Assembly (NCBI RefSeq): GCF_965363235.1
Contig: NC_134845.1
Location: 81,979,913 to 82,043,912 of the forward strand
Length of the DNA: 64,000 nt
Reading direction: 5' to 3'
DNA from: Mytilus galloprovincialis
Taxonomy: Eukaryota > Mollusca > Bivalvia > Mytilida > Mytilidae
Translations under genes and position numbers: made by a program
Part shown: in pieces, positions 48,241 to 60,867 of the stretch
How positions within the stretch are numbered: the first letter of the stretch is position 1
Layout: every line of letters begins with the position of its first letter
Notes under the pieces: model-generated
Told to the model about the DNA's origin: nothing
The model's input: the letters and a program-made list of their open reading frames with translations, nothing else
The model's database searches: none

Positions 48241-49969
48241 TGTAGTCCCAACCTGCTAACCACTTTCTCCTCTCCTCTTCTGCTGTTCATGCCTTTCAAT
48301 CTTTAATTCTGAAAATTCATTTCTACATGTGTTGTGCCATTTTACATTGTGCAGCTGCAAGTTTAAAGCCAAACCATTTTCGTCTTACGTCAGATACATG
48401 TTCAAATCTAATTTGAATCGGGAACCATTCAATTAGCCGACATCGTTCTAAAATTGTTCTAAGTGTTTTGTATACTATTCCTACTTATATATCGTTTGGT
48501 ATTAGCGGGACACTATACACTTTCATTAGTCTGTTCTTGCCAACAATACCGTCTTTTCAGTCAAAGTCGGAAAATATGAAGATGTTGATGGTTATTCAAT
48601 ATCTACAATTTTTATCAGTTTTTACATTGCTAACATTACAAGTTTATAGCTAAAAAAATACAGCTACGAGACTATTTTACCTCAAATGATAAAATAAATC
48701 TGATTTGTTCATTATTGCAATTATGTTTCAAACTTTTAAACTATTTTGCATAAATAAGAAACATATAATAACCTAGTACTAGTCAAATTTGTTAATTTTA
48801 ATATTCGATGACGGCCATCTTGAAAAAGGTCGCCATTTTGAAAATTTAAGGTGGTTCCATAGCTTATACTGTTCAAAATACCCATTCTTACTCTCATGTT
48901 AAATTTGATGCTTTTATCATCAAACCCACAATTATTTCACCAATCAGCCGGACTATTGACATAAAAGAAAATAATGGTAAAGAACAATAATAAATGGAGA
49001 AAATTGAGCAAATACAACAATGGGATGATACTAATGGGGTGTAAAAGTATAAAGAATAACCATCGAAAGAAAATGAATTAGTATAAGTTATATAATATTA
49101 ATCACAGAAAAAGGGATATGAAAAATAAAAAACCCTTATGTCTATAGAAATCATTACTAAAATCATAAATAAGCGTTGTGTATAACGATAAAGAAAATTT
49201 CTCTCCAAATTTTAAAAGCAGAAATCAAGTACATGTTACCTCTCATCCTAACCCTAATACACGAATAACGTAAAGTTTACAGTATAAATTCCTCCATAAA
49301 TACTCCGGTTTAAAGTACACAGATATTATTGAACCCATTTTCAGATTTAACAATTTTTTTAACGATGGAAAACTTGAACGTTTCATTAAAAAAGTCGGCA
49401 TAACTAATAAAATAATTTTACATAAATATTGACTTAAATCTTCTTGTATTCATATTTTAGTGTACAAAGACATTAGCTAGAACCGGATTTTTATTCAACT
49501 AAATGACACATCATTCATAACGAGATATTTTTTATGTGTCATTAAGAATAAATTATCTATGTGAGATCAAAAATGCAATATTTAATGTTTAACAAATATC
49601 CGTGTTGATCAGCGTATAATGTGAGATTTGATTATCAAAAAAATAAACTTGTAAAGGGAGTTTCCCTATCAGTTTCAAAATAATAAGCTTTAAAAACTAG
49701 TTTATATTGAAAAGAGATTAGTAAAGGAATCAAAAGGGCCAAAACGTCAATGTGCTTGTTTTCGAGGTATAAGCCATTGACATTTTGGTGAGAAAAGGTT
49801 TTTTCTGGACATTTCTTGGCTTTAAATTTTACAATTTTAAGTTCTCAAAAACTATTAAAAAGGAATTAAAATTTTATAAGGCTTTTACAGAAGGCTTATC
49901 ATAATGCATGTAAAAGATTTATAGAAAGAAAAAATGGGGTTCAATGGGTCAATTTTTTTAAGTAGATAT
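48241..49969. other. Intergenic, nothing recognised
   Basis: AT-rich sequence without a supported gene. A short GGCCATCTTGAAAAAGGTCG stretch near 48831 recalls similar motifs at 32380 and 47015, but no element borders are clear. Confidence 0.4.
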
Positions 49970-50165
49970 AGGAAGATGTGCTGTCAGTGCCAATGAGACA
50001 ACTCTCCATCCAAATAACAATTTAAAAAAAAGTAAACCATTATAGGTCAATGTACGGCCTTCAATACGGAGCCTTGGCTCACACCGAACAACAAGATATA
50101 AAGGGCCCCAAAATTACAAGTGTAAAACCATTTAAACGGGAAAACCAACGGTTGGATTAAACCAG
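49970..50165 (-). repeat. Interspersed repeat R2, best copy
   Basis: Starts TAGATATAGGAAGATGTGCT. Carries AATGAGACAACTCTCCATCC, CATTATAGGTCAATGTACGG, AGCCTTGGCTCACACCGAAC and AACGGGAAAACCAACGGT. Size and the tail shared with R1 (AGAAGATGTGGTATGA and GACAACT) suggest R1 and R2 are related retroposed tails. Confidence 0.7.
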
Positions 50166-51140
50166 AAGATTCCGAAAATCTGACAAGAGTTCCAATGCAT
50201 GACAAGCAAATACCTCAATTTACAAATTATTGCAAGTATCTATTAGTGTACTATTTACCAATTGCAGAGACAACTACATATTTTATTTTCATTGATTGAT
50301 AACGTTTGATTTGTTAAGATTCTATAGTCTTCACCTTTTTTACTGGCCTTATGACAAGAGTTATCTTAATCATGACTTTTTTTAATGTGTGGATGTTGTC
50401 TTTGAAAGTTGTCCAGTTAAATAATCCGAGTTATTTCAAGGTTGGTGGAAGTTTTCTTGGTCCGACTTGTGTTTACTTGTGTTTTTTTGTGTCTTGATCA
50501 TCAACTAACCAGTTGACAGATCATAAGAAAAGGGTGTAGAACCACAACTCTTAAAGCGACAAAGATTTCAACTACGCTTGAAATGCTGAATAAAAAAAGA
50601 AACATCAATTCTAGGCTTTTGTCGCTCTGTATATCTAATGTTGAATACTTCGTGCATAGCTTTTTCTGTTTATCTTATTATCATTTATTCAATTGTGTTT
50701 ACACGAAGAATCGATTTTATTCCCCTTCCCTTTTTTTAGTTAGTATTGCGCTTTTTTAATAAATATAACATAAATTGCATAAAAAAATATAATACAATTA
50801 TAACCTGTACTAGGGCTACAATGAAGATGAACTGTGTCAATTGAAATCGTGCATTTGGAATCAACCGATATTATTTGATGGTTTGATATGACCAAAACAA
50901 TATATTATCATTGGAAATGTTGCGAGAATCAGACTTCAAAAAAGTAATGATTTGTTTTCAGGTGTAACGGTAAATTTCACTACCATTGTGCACGCTATTA
51001 ATACAAACAGTGTATACCCGTATGTACTTGTTTACAAACGCAATGAACTGTCAAAAAATATATACAGGTAGCTCATGATCAACTAGATACATCGATTTAG
51101 AAAATAAACGAGTGCTTGTAAAATACTTGACGTCTATAAG
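50166..51140. other. Intergenic and presumed gene 3 upstream region
   Basis: No gene seen. The last ~150 bp resembles the region upstream of gene 4 exon 1: ATACAGGTAG, then CGATTTAG and AAACGA, then an ATAAGATGAAA or TAAAGATGAAA start context. Confidence 0.4.
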
Positions 51141-54100
51141 ATGAAACAGAGTTTCTTCGACGTAGTTGTTTTTACTGTATCATGTGTATTGTTTGACAAT
51201 ATTCAAGGTAAGTAGAACTCTTTTGTATCAGTAGTTCTCATATACATAAGTATACAAAGCAAAACTCGGAAAAATTTATGATGGCCAACCTACTTCCTCT
51301 TTATATAATATTAAATTTCGAACACATAATGGCCATTTATAATTTCGTCGAAAAATCAAATCAAAGCTTTCCGAAGTTTTGAATTAAGATTTTTGTTTAC
51401 ATGCTTAACCGTGCGATTCATTTTTACTTCATTGTTGATTAGTTTTCACATGACCGAATACTAATACTGGATATTGAGTTTTAAGTAATATAACAAAATT
51501 CAACGTGTTCTATTTATAATGTCGCTTGTATGTAAGATATTAAGTTAAAGTTATCAAAGTAACGTAAAGGTACCGGGATTATAATTTTGTACGCCAGACG
51601 CGCGTTTCGTCTTAATAAGACTCATCAGTGACGCTGATATCAAAATATTTATAAAGCCAAACAAGTACAAAGTTGAAGAGCATTGAGGATCCAAAATTCC
51701 AAATACAGCTAAGGTAGTCTATGCCTGGGTAAAGAACATCCTTAGTTTTTCGAAAAATTAAAAGTTTTGTCAACAGGAAACTTAAGAAAATGACCACATT
51801 ATTGATATTCATGTCAACACCGAAGTGTTGACTACTGGACTGGTGATACCCTCGGGGACGAAACGTCCACCAGCAGGGGCATCGACCCAGTGGTGTAAAT
51901 AGTTATCAAAGGTACCAGGATTATAATTTTGTACGCCAGACGCGCGTTTCGTCTTCAAGACTCATCAATGACGCTCATATCAAAATATTTATAAAGCCAA
52001 ACAAGTACAGAGTTGAAGAGCATTGAGAATATGCCTGCAATTTGATAAGAAGCATTAATAAAAAAGTAATTGAAAGTTTCTTCATGTCTGAGTATATGTT
52101 AATCTTTTTTTTTTCAAAGAAAAACAGTTTGAAATATATTACCTTAGGCATAATGTAAACACCAATCATAGATAATTCTAATAGGGAGAGAAAGTACTAA
52201 TATTTCTTTCACGAAGATCAAATTTTGATATTCCTTATCAGAAAGTAAAAAGACTAATTGAGATCTCTATATTTTCTATATTCAGTAAATGATTCATTTG
52301 TCACTGTTGCTAGATGCCACCATGAGTAAACAGTAAAGTGTTGTGGTACTTGTTTTTTGGCTTAACATAAAGCACAACAGGGTCGTTAAGTTCAAACGGA
52401 TGTAAAATAACCGTAATGTGTAAATAGAATTTGTCTCATTAAAAAATACAATGTGTTCTTCTTCTACCACGACTTGCATCAGTTGTATCGTAGTAGTTTA
52501 AGCGCTTTAATTGTTGGAAATTATGTGTTCTATTTACGGTGCAAACTAAAGACAGGAAAGTAAGTATTTAAACGCATGCGGTATACAGAGATGATAGCAG
52601 ACTGGTGGTATCAGAGTCAAAATTCGTGTATTATTACATGTGTTCCTGCAGACTCGTACATCTAGACCTATTTCAGGTGATATTTGCCACTGGGTATAGG
52701 GTTCAAAATCCATCATCATTTTTTCCTTAACTTCACTGAACCTACGATGAAAATATGTCATATCATTAGTGGAATTCATGAAAGCATAAATTTCTGAACT
52801 GGTGTGTTTTTCCGCAATAAAAACATTTCTGGACAAGGATAAATTAATCTCTACTAGTCTAAAGGTTCCAGTGTAAAACATACTTCATTTCATTTATCAA
52901 ACTCTGGACCTGTTATCTATCGTATATGACAATGAGTAAAAACATCTCGATCTTAGATAACAACACAACCTTGAACTATATAACATTTATAGTGTTTGAT
53001 TTATGTCAAAATGTAATGAAAAAAAGCAAGTTTTTAAGTACTGAATAGATAATTTAATTTGCCCTTGCAATTTGAAAACTGATCGTCCATGAAAAAAACC
53101 TTGTGTGCGTATATTTCTAAAAGATATTTGTGACGCCTAATAAGAAAACAAATCTCAGTTTTTCACGAATGATTTTGATTTCATTTTTTCTAACGATGAT
53201 TTATTTTCTATTTAAGCCGAAATATGTGAAACATCATGGATAAAACATGAATGTAATGATAAACCTTGTCCGGGTGACATGTGGTATAGGAACTGCAATC
53301 AATGTTGTAAAATAAAAAGCACGTGGTTTTGTGTTCATGATGTAAACGATCACAAATGTGAAGCTACTGGACAGTATGTATATATTAACTCTTTTTGTTT
53401 TTGTTTTGTTTTCTATTTTTTTTTATTCGTTATATGCAAACACGATCTTTGTTCCGTGGTTGATACATATATAAAGTTCATTTTTTCATTGGTTTGAATT
53501 CCTGACCGGGTCACAGCACATACTCGAAACTGATATGTTTTGCTTTAAGCTTAAATGTTGCTTTAGAAGTTATATTAACGACTTGTAGGCCAACAGTCTG
53601 GATATGTAAGGTAGAATGTATTTAAAAGTACGGATACCGTATAGCGGGTTATTTTTGCTGGTGACAAATTTTGCGATTTTCATTGAATAAGGAATACGAA
53701 ATATTTTGGCGGTTATAATTTGACGGATTCAAAACTGTTATCAATACATTTGCATGTGCCGTTTTAAATTTGCGTAATTTATTTTGGCGATTTTGTTTTA
53801 ATCGCAAAAATAGGCGAAAATATGCAGCTCGCGAAAATATGCAGCTCGCGAAAATAACCCGCGAAACGGTACTTTGCACTTTGCTCTTTACGTTTGAAAT
53901 CTTAATTAGCATTTCGCGCAAGCGCATTAGACTAGTAAAAAGAGTAGAACACTGATGTTCAAATCTCACGAACCGATTAAGGTGGTAGACCTTGGTTAAG
54001 GGAAATAACTCTTAAAATCATCAGTACGTTTGTGTCAACCATTTTCATAAATATATTCTAAGCTTCTAGGTTGCATAGATTATTTTCAATCTGTTTCAGG

Positions 54101-57100
54101 TAAATGCTTAAAATACATTGATGAAACTTGACTTTTACAAACACATAACTGATTTAAAGAGTTATCTCCCTGAACCAATGTCTACCACCTTAAGACGATA
54201 CAAATCAAGTTAAACAAAGATACATGAGGGAATCCCAAGTAATAAAAAAATAGCCATAAAGGGAACAGTATTATACCGGTGTTCGAACGTCATAAATCGA
54301 TTGAGAGAAAAAAATCCGGATTACAATCTTTAACTGAGGGAAACACATCACCTATATGAGTAAAACAACGAAACAACAGAAACACTTAAGTGCAACATAA
54401 AACCTAACGACAATGTAATACAAACAGAAACTAACTACAAAATAACAACCACCATTCTCCTAATTTTGTACCAGCAAAACCGGGTTTGTCGAGAGAGTAC
54501 GCATTTCTTTTGTTATGCATGTATCGATTTCCTTAACATTTCGCACTAAATAAGAAAGTATAAATCAACGTTTGAATTCGAAGGACACTTATATTCAAGC
54601 ATAACATTTACAACTGTCATCAATTTTATAGATAAATGAAAAATAGGAAATTACCTTACAGAAATGCATATTTTGCCATAAAATTCCTTTTTTTACTCTT
54701 AAAAGCAGTTTTCCTTTCCTGTATATCAGGATAACAGTTAGAGCATTGGATGACTCATCGTGGTTCTATTAACATTGTTTTGTGTGTAAAGTGGGTCACC
54801 CAAGACTAACTATATTATATTTGACTTGTTTTCATCATTTTGTTTACGACATATTTACTGTTGTTGAAAATACAAATGTTTCAAATAATTTGAATCACAC
54901 CATTATTTCTTTGGATATATAGAGCAGTTAAACAAACATTTTTTTTTTGTTATCATCGAGACGTTTGATTTCTGTTTACTAATAATTTGCGATTTACATT
55001 GCTGCTCAAAGTCTCTAAGTAAAAGTGATGTTTTAAACATTGACCAACAGTTGATTCATCACAGTTGGTATATACTTAAAAATAAGTTAACAAAAATACC
55101 GAACTCCGACAAAAAAATCAAAACAAATTGTCCCTATTCAAATTGCAAAATCAAAACATCAAAAACATCAAACTAATGGATAACAACTGTCATAGTTCTA
55201 TTGGAACGTCATATGACGTAGTATTGGAATTTTCTAATGTAGAAAAGGATGGATATAATAGGATTTTATGACTACCTAAAAAGTGTTTGGGTTATAACAT
55301 AAATACATTTCATACATTTATTTATCATCTGCATATAGGTGTAATACTACCATTGATTTCCCTCTATTAGTCTTAGTAGAATTTGCAATTTCTAAAAATG
55401 TGCAGAATTAGCTTTGCTTCAAATAAAGAAATACTTGGCATGAGTAAAGTTTAATCCTGTCCATTACTGTAGAAAAAAAAATTCACATAACATTTCATTG
55501 CATATAAGATAATAACCATCACTGGAAGTTAACCTTTCAATTGTTCCCCTTTTTTAAATATGTGTACAGGCTTTAGTACCCATTTAATCTCAAGTTTTCA
55601 AAATGGTCTATATAAATCCCAAATAAAAATGTTATGGTGCCTATAAATAACCTAAAATATATGTTTATGTCCACGAAATGTTTTACTACAATAAAACGTA
55701 GGATCAATTACCTACAACTTAAATTCAAGGGATTTTTTCGACCTATTTTCGTCGGCAACTGGATGTGACGTATCATGATTTGATGGTATTACAACCGCAT
55801 GACATTGATTTATTGAGAATCTATTTATATATTTTTTTTCTAGAGGAAGGTTGACTACAAGAAGATATTTTACAGATCGGCCATATCCAACACAAAACAC
55901 ACACGACGACACAGGCCAATATTCATCAGATAGCAACGAAGTGTCAGTGTGAGTATTTTTATGGTAAACATACTAATATCAAATCAAATCAAATGATATC
56001 GGTCATTCGTTGGTCCATGGAGATCATTTTCAATCGAATAAGTCTGATTTATTTAGTAGCGTTTGTCCTTAGAGAGTTTAAATACGTCTTTAACATGAGA
56101 ATTTAAATTAGTTTGCGACCATCAACCACTGAATTAAATAGTATCTGTCGATAATACGTTAATGATTTGTAGTAAATATAAAAAAAAATGCATACAAGAC
56201 TAATAAGTTTAATAAATATGCATGCAAAGATTCAATAATTTCGCTTACATTTCAATTTCAAGAGGAGGGGCAAAAGATACCAGAGGGATAGTCAAACTCA
56301 TAGATCGAAAATGAACTAACAAAGTCATATCAAAATAAGACAAAGACAAACAGACAAGTAAAAGAACACAATACACAAAATAGAGAACTAAAGAATAAGC
56401 AACACGAAGCCCACCAAAACTTCGGGATGATCTGAGGTGCTGCGGAAGGGTAAGCAGATCCTGGTATCATATTACGCTGAATTACAAAATAATGTGTTGT
56501 TTTTCTCCATTCTAATTACAGAACCTTTGCTGAAGTTGCTTCAATTGCCTCTGGAGCAATATTTACTATTATTGCATGCTTAATTTTTGTGTTTTTGAGT
56601 CGTCGACGAAAAAGTAATCAACTTAGAAGGAATATTCAGGTCACTTCCACCAATAACCAGATAGGCGGGAATAATGGAGTGCCACGAAGTTATCCGGAAT
56701 ATAATGTAGGAGGTATGTGTCATTAAGGTGTGCGGGAGTCCTGATTAAAATTTATAGAATTGTATACTATTTGTCAAAATGTAATTTTATCATGTTTATT
56801 TTTCCAAAATGTAATTAAAAGTCTTGGTCACAGGACTTTATATGCTGCTACAAGTTTTTCAAAATTGTTAGATTTTGTTAAGATTATGCAAATCCAAGTT
56901 TGTGAGATAAAAAGAAAACTGCACCAGAAAAAAATGGGGTCACTGGACTTGTTTTTCTTGCTACATATTAAAATAGGTTAATGTAAAAGAGAGTGACGAA
57001 AGATACCAGAGGGACAATCAAACTCATAAATCGAAAATAAACTGACAACGCCATGGCTAAAAATGAAAAGGATAAACAGACAAACAATAATACACATGAT

Positions 57101-58970
57101 ACAACATAGAAAAATACAAAATAAACAACAGAAACCCCACCAAAACCTAGGGGTGATCTCAGGTGCTCCGGAAGGGTAAGCAGATCCTGCTCCACATGTG
57201 GCACCCATGGTGTTGCTTATGAGATAACAAATCCGGTAAATAGTCTAATTCGGTATGTCACATTTATCACTTTCTATTAAAAAAAAAATAGGAATTACTT
57301 GTGGCACCCATGGTGTTGCTTATGAGATAACAAATCCGGTAAATAGTCTAATTCGGTAGGTCACATTTATCACTTTCTATTAAAAAAAAAATAGGAATTA
57401 CTTTATCTGAGTTATCTCCCCTCAAATTGCAACTAACAACACAACTTTTTTTTACTATAACTAATATAATGCAACTCTGATGAACAATCGTAAGTATGTG
57501 TTTATCAATTTACAATGTACCTTCAAATCATGACCAACTAAGCACACACAAATCTTAGATATCATTTAAACAAGGCGAAGTGTAACTTGTGAAAGAGACA
57601 TAAGATCTTTGTTTCAGCTACTAATAAATGTAATAATTAAATGACGTAGGCATGATCACATATACAATGTACCTGTACTGTTTCATATTAGTTATGTATA
57701 CTCAAGAACATATACCTGAAACATGCAAGTATAATGAGATCTCGATGAATCCAGAATGGTCAACTTTCGAGCAAATTGAAACAGTGATTTTATATAACTA
57801 TGGGATGTAAATTCTAGCATACAATACAATTCAAATTACCAGCCCTTTGCCTTGTATTTATGTACATTACGTTTTTCTGCATCTTCTTTATCTTTACACA
57901 AATATCGTAATACGTATGGCCATACTCATGAACACCTGACAACATGGACGGTTGCTACTCATTGTTAAAGATTGACAGGAATAAGTACCGTTTCAAAAAA
58001 CAGCCCTTATTAACTAAATGGTTTAGTACAGTTGTTTTGCTGTCTTACAGCGGACGAATTACATTAAATTCACTTATCTATGATATTTATCGACAGACGG
58101 CAGAACAACCATACAGGGTTACCCACCACCTTTTTATACCAATGCCAGTTTAACCTGCTCTCAAAATGTGATCAATGATTATCTACAAAATGATTCACCA
58201 CCACCTTACTCAGAGTGTATTAATCATGATCAATCAAATACAGCTCTGTCAGTTCCACCTTACTCAGAGTGTATTATTCATAATCAATCACAGATAGTTT
58301 TGTCACCACCAACTGACTCTGTAGTACCTTCTCCAGAACTTCAACTTCTCGACGAAATAGCTGAGGTATATATATAAATATATATTACTAGTAATAAAAT
58401 GTATAATCAAGTCGAGCACAGATTCGTATACTCATAAAATAACCCCACAAAAATCATGTAAATAGACGTAGACAATAACACACCTTCTGTTAGGTTTAAA
58501 CGTTTCTATAGGTACCAACCGTCACCTTTACTTAAAACATTGTTGTAACATCACAACAACTGCATAGATTGCTTGATATTCAATGACATTGTGCCAATAG
58601 AGATCAATCGAGTAAGTTTTCCCTGTAAGCTGGTAGAGAAAGGCATTTTCGAATGAAAGAGAGGCGACAGATACCACAAGCACATTCCAACTCGTAGGTA
58701 GAAAATAAACTGACAATGTCATGGCTAAATAAAAAAAAAAGACAAACAGACAAATAATAATACACAAAACATAACATGACAAACTAGAGACTTAGCATCA
58801 GAAACTCCACCAAAAATTTGGAGGGATTTAAGATGCTCCGAAAAGGTAAGCAGATCCTGCTCCAACTAAATAGAGAATGAAAATTCTGAAAATATTATTT
58901 AAAAACAACTTGCCGCATACATGTGATAATTAAGATAATTCTGATTCTGTTTCAGTCTTCTCCAGCATAA
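51141..58970 (+). CDS. Gene 3: Cys-rich single-pass membrane protein with PPPY tail
   Basis: Exons 51141-51207, 53217-53373, 55844-55948, 56522-56712, 58097-58365 and 58956-58970 join in frame to 267 aa. Signal peptide ~1-22. Ectodomain with eight Cys, spaced C-x8-C-x4-C-x8-C-x2-CC-x7-C-x8-C. Short stalk. TM ~111-135, then a basic SRRRK. The tail has SPPPYSEC (PPPY 208-211) and a second, imperfect VPPYSEC copy. No counterpart of gene 1 exon 3 was found; because that exon is symmetric (phase 2 at both ends) its absence keeps frame. Exon 5 is the same length (191 bp) as in gene 1. Exon 6 ends at GAG|GTATAT, and exon 7 adds SSPA and a stop; unspliced, exon 6 stops at 58377. AATAAA follows at 59205. 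Probably a plasma-membrane adaptor or receptor; ligand unknown. Confidence 0.78.
51567..52031 (-). repeat. R4 with both terminal direct repeats, gene 3 intron 1
   Basis: A ~120-bp block (GCCAGACGCGCGTTTCGTCT, then AAATATTTATAAAGCCAAAC and GTTGAAGAGCATTGAG) appears at 51567-51690 and again at 51909-52031. Between them is the central ACCCTCGGGGACGAAACGTC and GCATCGACCCAGTGGTGTAA region. This is the clearest evidence that R4 has direct-repeat ends. Confidence 0.8.
53977..54193. mobile_element. 217-bp MITE with TTAA ends, gene 3 intron 2
   Basis: TTAAGGTGGTAGAC at the left and GTCTACCACCTTAA at the right form inverted repeats; inner AGGGAAATAACTCTT pairs with AAGAGTTATCTCCCT. TTAA at both ends would fit a piggyBac-type target duplication. 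No ORF. Confidence 0.75.
54235..54480 (+). repeat. Interspersed repeat R5
   Basis: AAAGGGAACAGTATTATACC, then GTCATAAATCGATTGAGAGA and ACTGAGGGAAACACATCACC, with AACAACCACCATTCTCC near the end. I recognise it as a common mussel repeat. A fragment interrupts R4 near 28940. Confidence 0.6.
55085..55205 (+). repeat. Interspersed repeat R6
   Basis: AAAAATACCGAACTCCGAC, then AATTGCAAAATCAAAACATC and GGATAACAACTGTCAT; also present at 22190 and 32883. Confidence 0.6.
55336..55797. mobile_element. Solo, diverged copy of element B, gene 3 intron 3
   Basis: Begins TAGGTGTAATACTACCATTG and ends TGATGGTATTACAACC, with interior matches to satellite element B throughout (TTCATTGCATATAAGA, GTATCATGATTTG). 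The flanks TGCATA and GCATGAC suggest a short GCAT duplication. The same intron of gene 1 reads ATACGTATGACATTGATTTA without the element, giving an empty site. Confidence 0.8.
56262..56468 (+). repeat. Interspersed repeat R3, gene 3 intron 4
   Basis: AGATACCAGAGGGATAGTCA, then AATGAACTAACAAAGTCAT, and a 3' part with CCCACCAAAACTTCGGGATG and GGAAGGGTAAGCAGATCCTG. Confidence 0.75.
56985..57403 (+). repeat. R3 with a 103-bp tail duplicated in tandem
   Basis: The R3 body runs from GAGAGTGACGAAAGATACC to GGAAGGGTAAGCAGATCCTG. It is followed by two near-identical 103-bp units (57198-57300 and 57301-57403), each starting GTGGCACCCATGGTGTTGCT and ending AATAGGAATTACTT. They differ at one position seen (GGTATGTC versus GGTAGGTC). 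Confidence 0.85.
58648..58864 (+). repeat. Interspersed repeat R3, gene 3 intron 6
   Basis: GAGAGGCGACAGATACCAC, then GAAAATAAACTGACAATGTC and GGTAAGCAGATCCTGCTCCA. Confidence 0.75.
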
Positions 58971-59204
58971 CAATTGTATTTGCCATAATGACGTGTTGAC
59001 AGTTGCTGAGAATGCAGACATTATCATTAAAAAGCATGACGTGCAATATACATGTAATATCCTGTTCTGAATTGGTGTACTTTTATGGAAGAATGCGGAA
59101 TTCAACAAAGAACAAGGAATCATAAAGACTTGTGATAAAAGTTCCATCGTATTATAACAGTTAAAATTATTTCTTTGTTTAGCTTATCATGTAAAAACAT
59201 TTGG

Positions 59205-59210
59205 AATAAA
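59205..59210 (+). terminator. Poly(A) signal AATAAA, gene 3
   Basis: Ends the conserved 3' block (58956-59210) shared with genes 1 and 2, directly after ACATTTGG. Confidence 0.6.
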
Positions 59211-59690
59211 ATGACATTCCATTTCTATGCATGCCATCCTACTCAATCATTTTATGTTGACGTTTTTTTTTTTCTTATGATAAAGATTGAATAAATGACT
59301 GTTGCATTCTAAGAAAATATTTCACCCTGCCTTTAATACATGTGACTGTCGTAAGCCATTAATTCCATCACTGAAGGTGTCTTGTCATTGTTTAATAAAT
59401 TGTCATTTGATAGATGATCTATGCTTAATATAGCCTTTTAAAAACTTTTCAAGATTGTATAGACATGGTTGAGTAAATGTAAATAAAATTTCGATGTCAG
59501 GTGTCTATCATTGTCGATGGGATACTTTTAAAGAGGGTATACCCCGCGTTTTGCTTTCTACAAACGACGACATTGCTTAAGTTTACATTCGGTGGTTTCT
59601 TTTCACCATCCCATTATACTTACCAATGATTAGTTATATTGTTAAAAATGCAATTATTTTTAATAGAATCATATCCTAATCAATGTCATT
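59211..59690. other. Intergenic, nothing recognised
   Basis: AT-rich spacer between gene 3's poly(A) signal and the minisatellite. Confidence 0.45.
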
Positions 59691-60232
59691 CGTTGTACAT
59701 ATGATAATAGATCAGGAATTTATCTTTTTGATCGGCTTTCGTTGTACATATGATAATAGATCAGGAATTTATCTCTTTGATCGGCTTTCGTTGTACATAT
59801 GATAATAGATCAGGAATTTATCTCTTTGATCGGCTTTCGTTGTACATATGATAATAGATCAGGAATTTATCTCTTTGATCGGCTTTCGTTGTACATATGA
59901 TAATAGATCAGGAATTTATCTCTTTGATCGGCTTTCGTTGTACATATGATAATAGATCAGGAATTTATCTCTTTGATCGGCTTTCGTTGTACATATGATA
60001 ATAGATCAGGAATTTATCTCTTTGATCGGCTTTCGTTGTACATATGATAATAGATCAGGAATTTATCTCTTTGGTCGGCTTTCGTTGTACATATGATAAT
60101 AGATCAGGAATTTATCTCTTTGATCGGCTTTCGTTGTACATATGATAATAGATCAGGAATGTATCTCTTTGATCGGCTTTCGTTGTACATATGATAATAG
60201 ATCAGGAATTTATCTCTTTGATCGGCTTTCGT
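59691..60232. repeat. 49-bp minisatellite, about 11 copies
   Basis: The unit contains TTTCGTTGTACATATGATAA, TAGATCAGGAATTTATCTCT and TTGATCGGC, repeating every 49 bp (59692, 59741 and on). Copies are nearly identical; single changes occur in a few (TTTTTG in the first, GGTCGG and GAATGTATC in later ones). Confidence 0.93.
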
Positions 60233-60701
60233 TATTTTTTTTGTATTTCTAGATGTATTCTTTATCAGACCTTCATACTGTACAACCCAATTTTTCGTTA
60301 GGAATTTAATTTCGTTTATTTCGAGGATAAGAATTATCCACGAGATTTAAACCGCAACAAAAATTAAACTAGATTTACATTTGTTGATGATCTGAAACAG
60401 TCATTTTGATCTGAAACAGCCAAAATCATTATTCAGTCATTTAAATTCAATACGATATTTCAGGGATTGTACTTCTAAGATGACTTTCTTGATAGAGGAA
60501 GTTGCTGCTCACAAGAAGACTCATAAATCAAGAAATCTAAGTGGTAATGTTGCAATCATATTTTAGTAATTTTTTGGGGATGCCATCACGAGTCGATTAA
60601 CTATTATTGAATATCTGTTTCACAGTTTAAGATGGGTATGTTTCAATTGTCGGAACTACTATCCCTTTCCTTTAGTCCTCAGTATTACCAACAGAATTGT
60701 T
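60233..60701. other. Intergenic, nothing recognised
   Basis: AT-rich spacer without a visible gene or element. Confidence 0.45.
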
Positions 60702-60812
60702 CTATAAAAAAGAAGATGTGGTATGATTGCCAATGAGACAACTATCCACAAAAGACCAAAATGACACAGACATTAACAACTATAGGTCACCGTACGGCCT
60801 TCAACAATGAGG
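60702..60812 (-). repeat. R1 tail, truncated
   Basis: AAAGAAGATGTGGTATGATT, then CTATAGGTCACCGTACGGCC and TTCAACAATGAG; 3'-end fragment of the retroelement tail. Confidence 0.8.
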
Positions 60813-60867
60813 AAAGTTCTAATCATTGGTAAGTACTTACATAAGCACCGTGATGGTTTCCACGTGT

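Noticed and set aside
52546-52881. 111-codon minus-strand ORF in gene 3 intron 1
   Set aside because: No recognisable motif, splice site pair or paralogue; length is within chance for an intron of this size. It remains open if transcripts are found.
56968-57208. Two overlapping ~77-codon minus-strand ORFs
   Set aside because: Both are translations of the R3 repeat, which also yields similar ORFs at 58528 and 24529.
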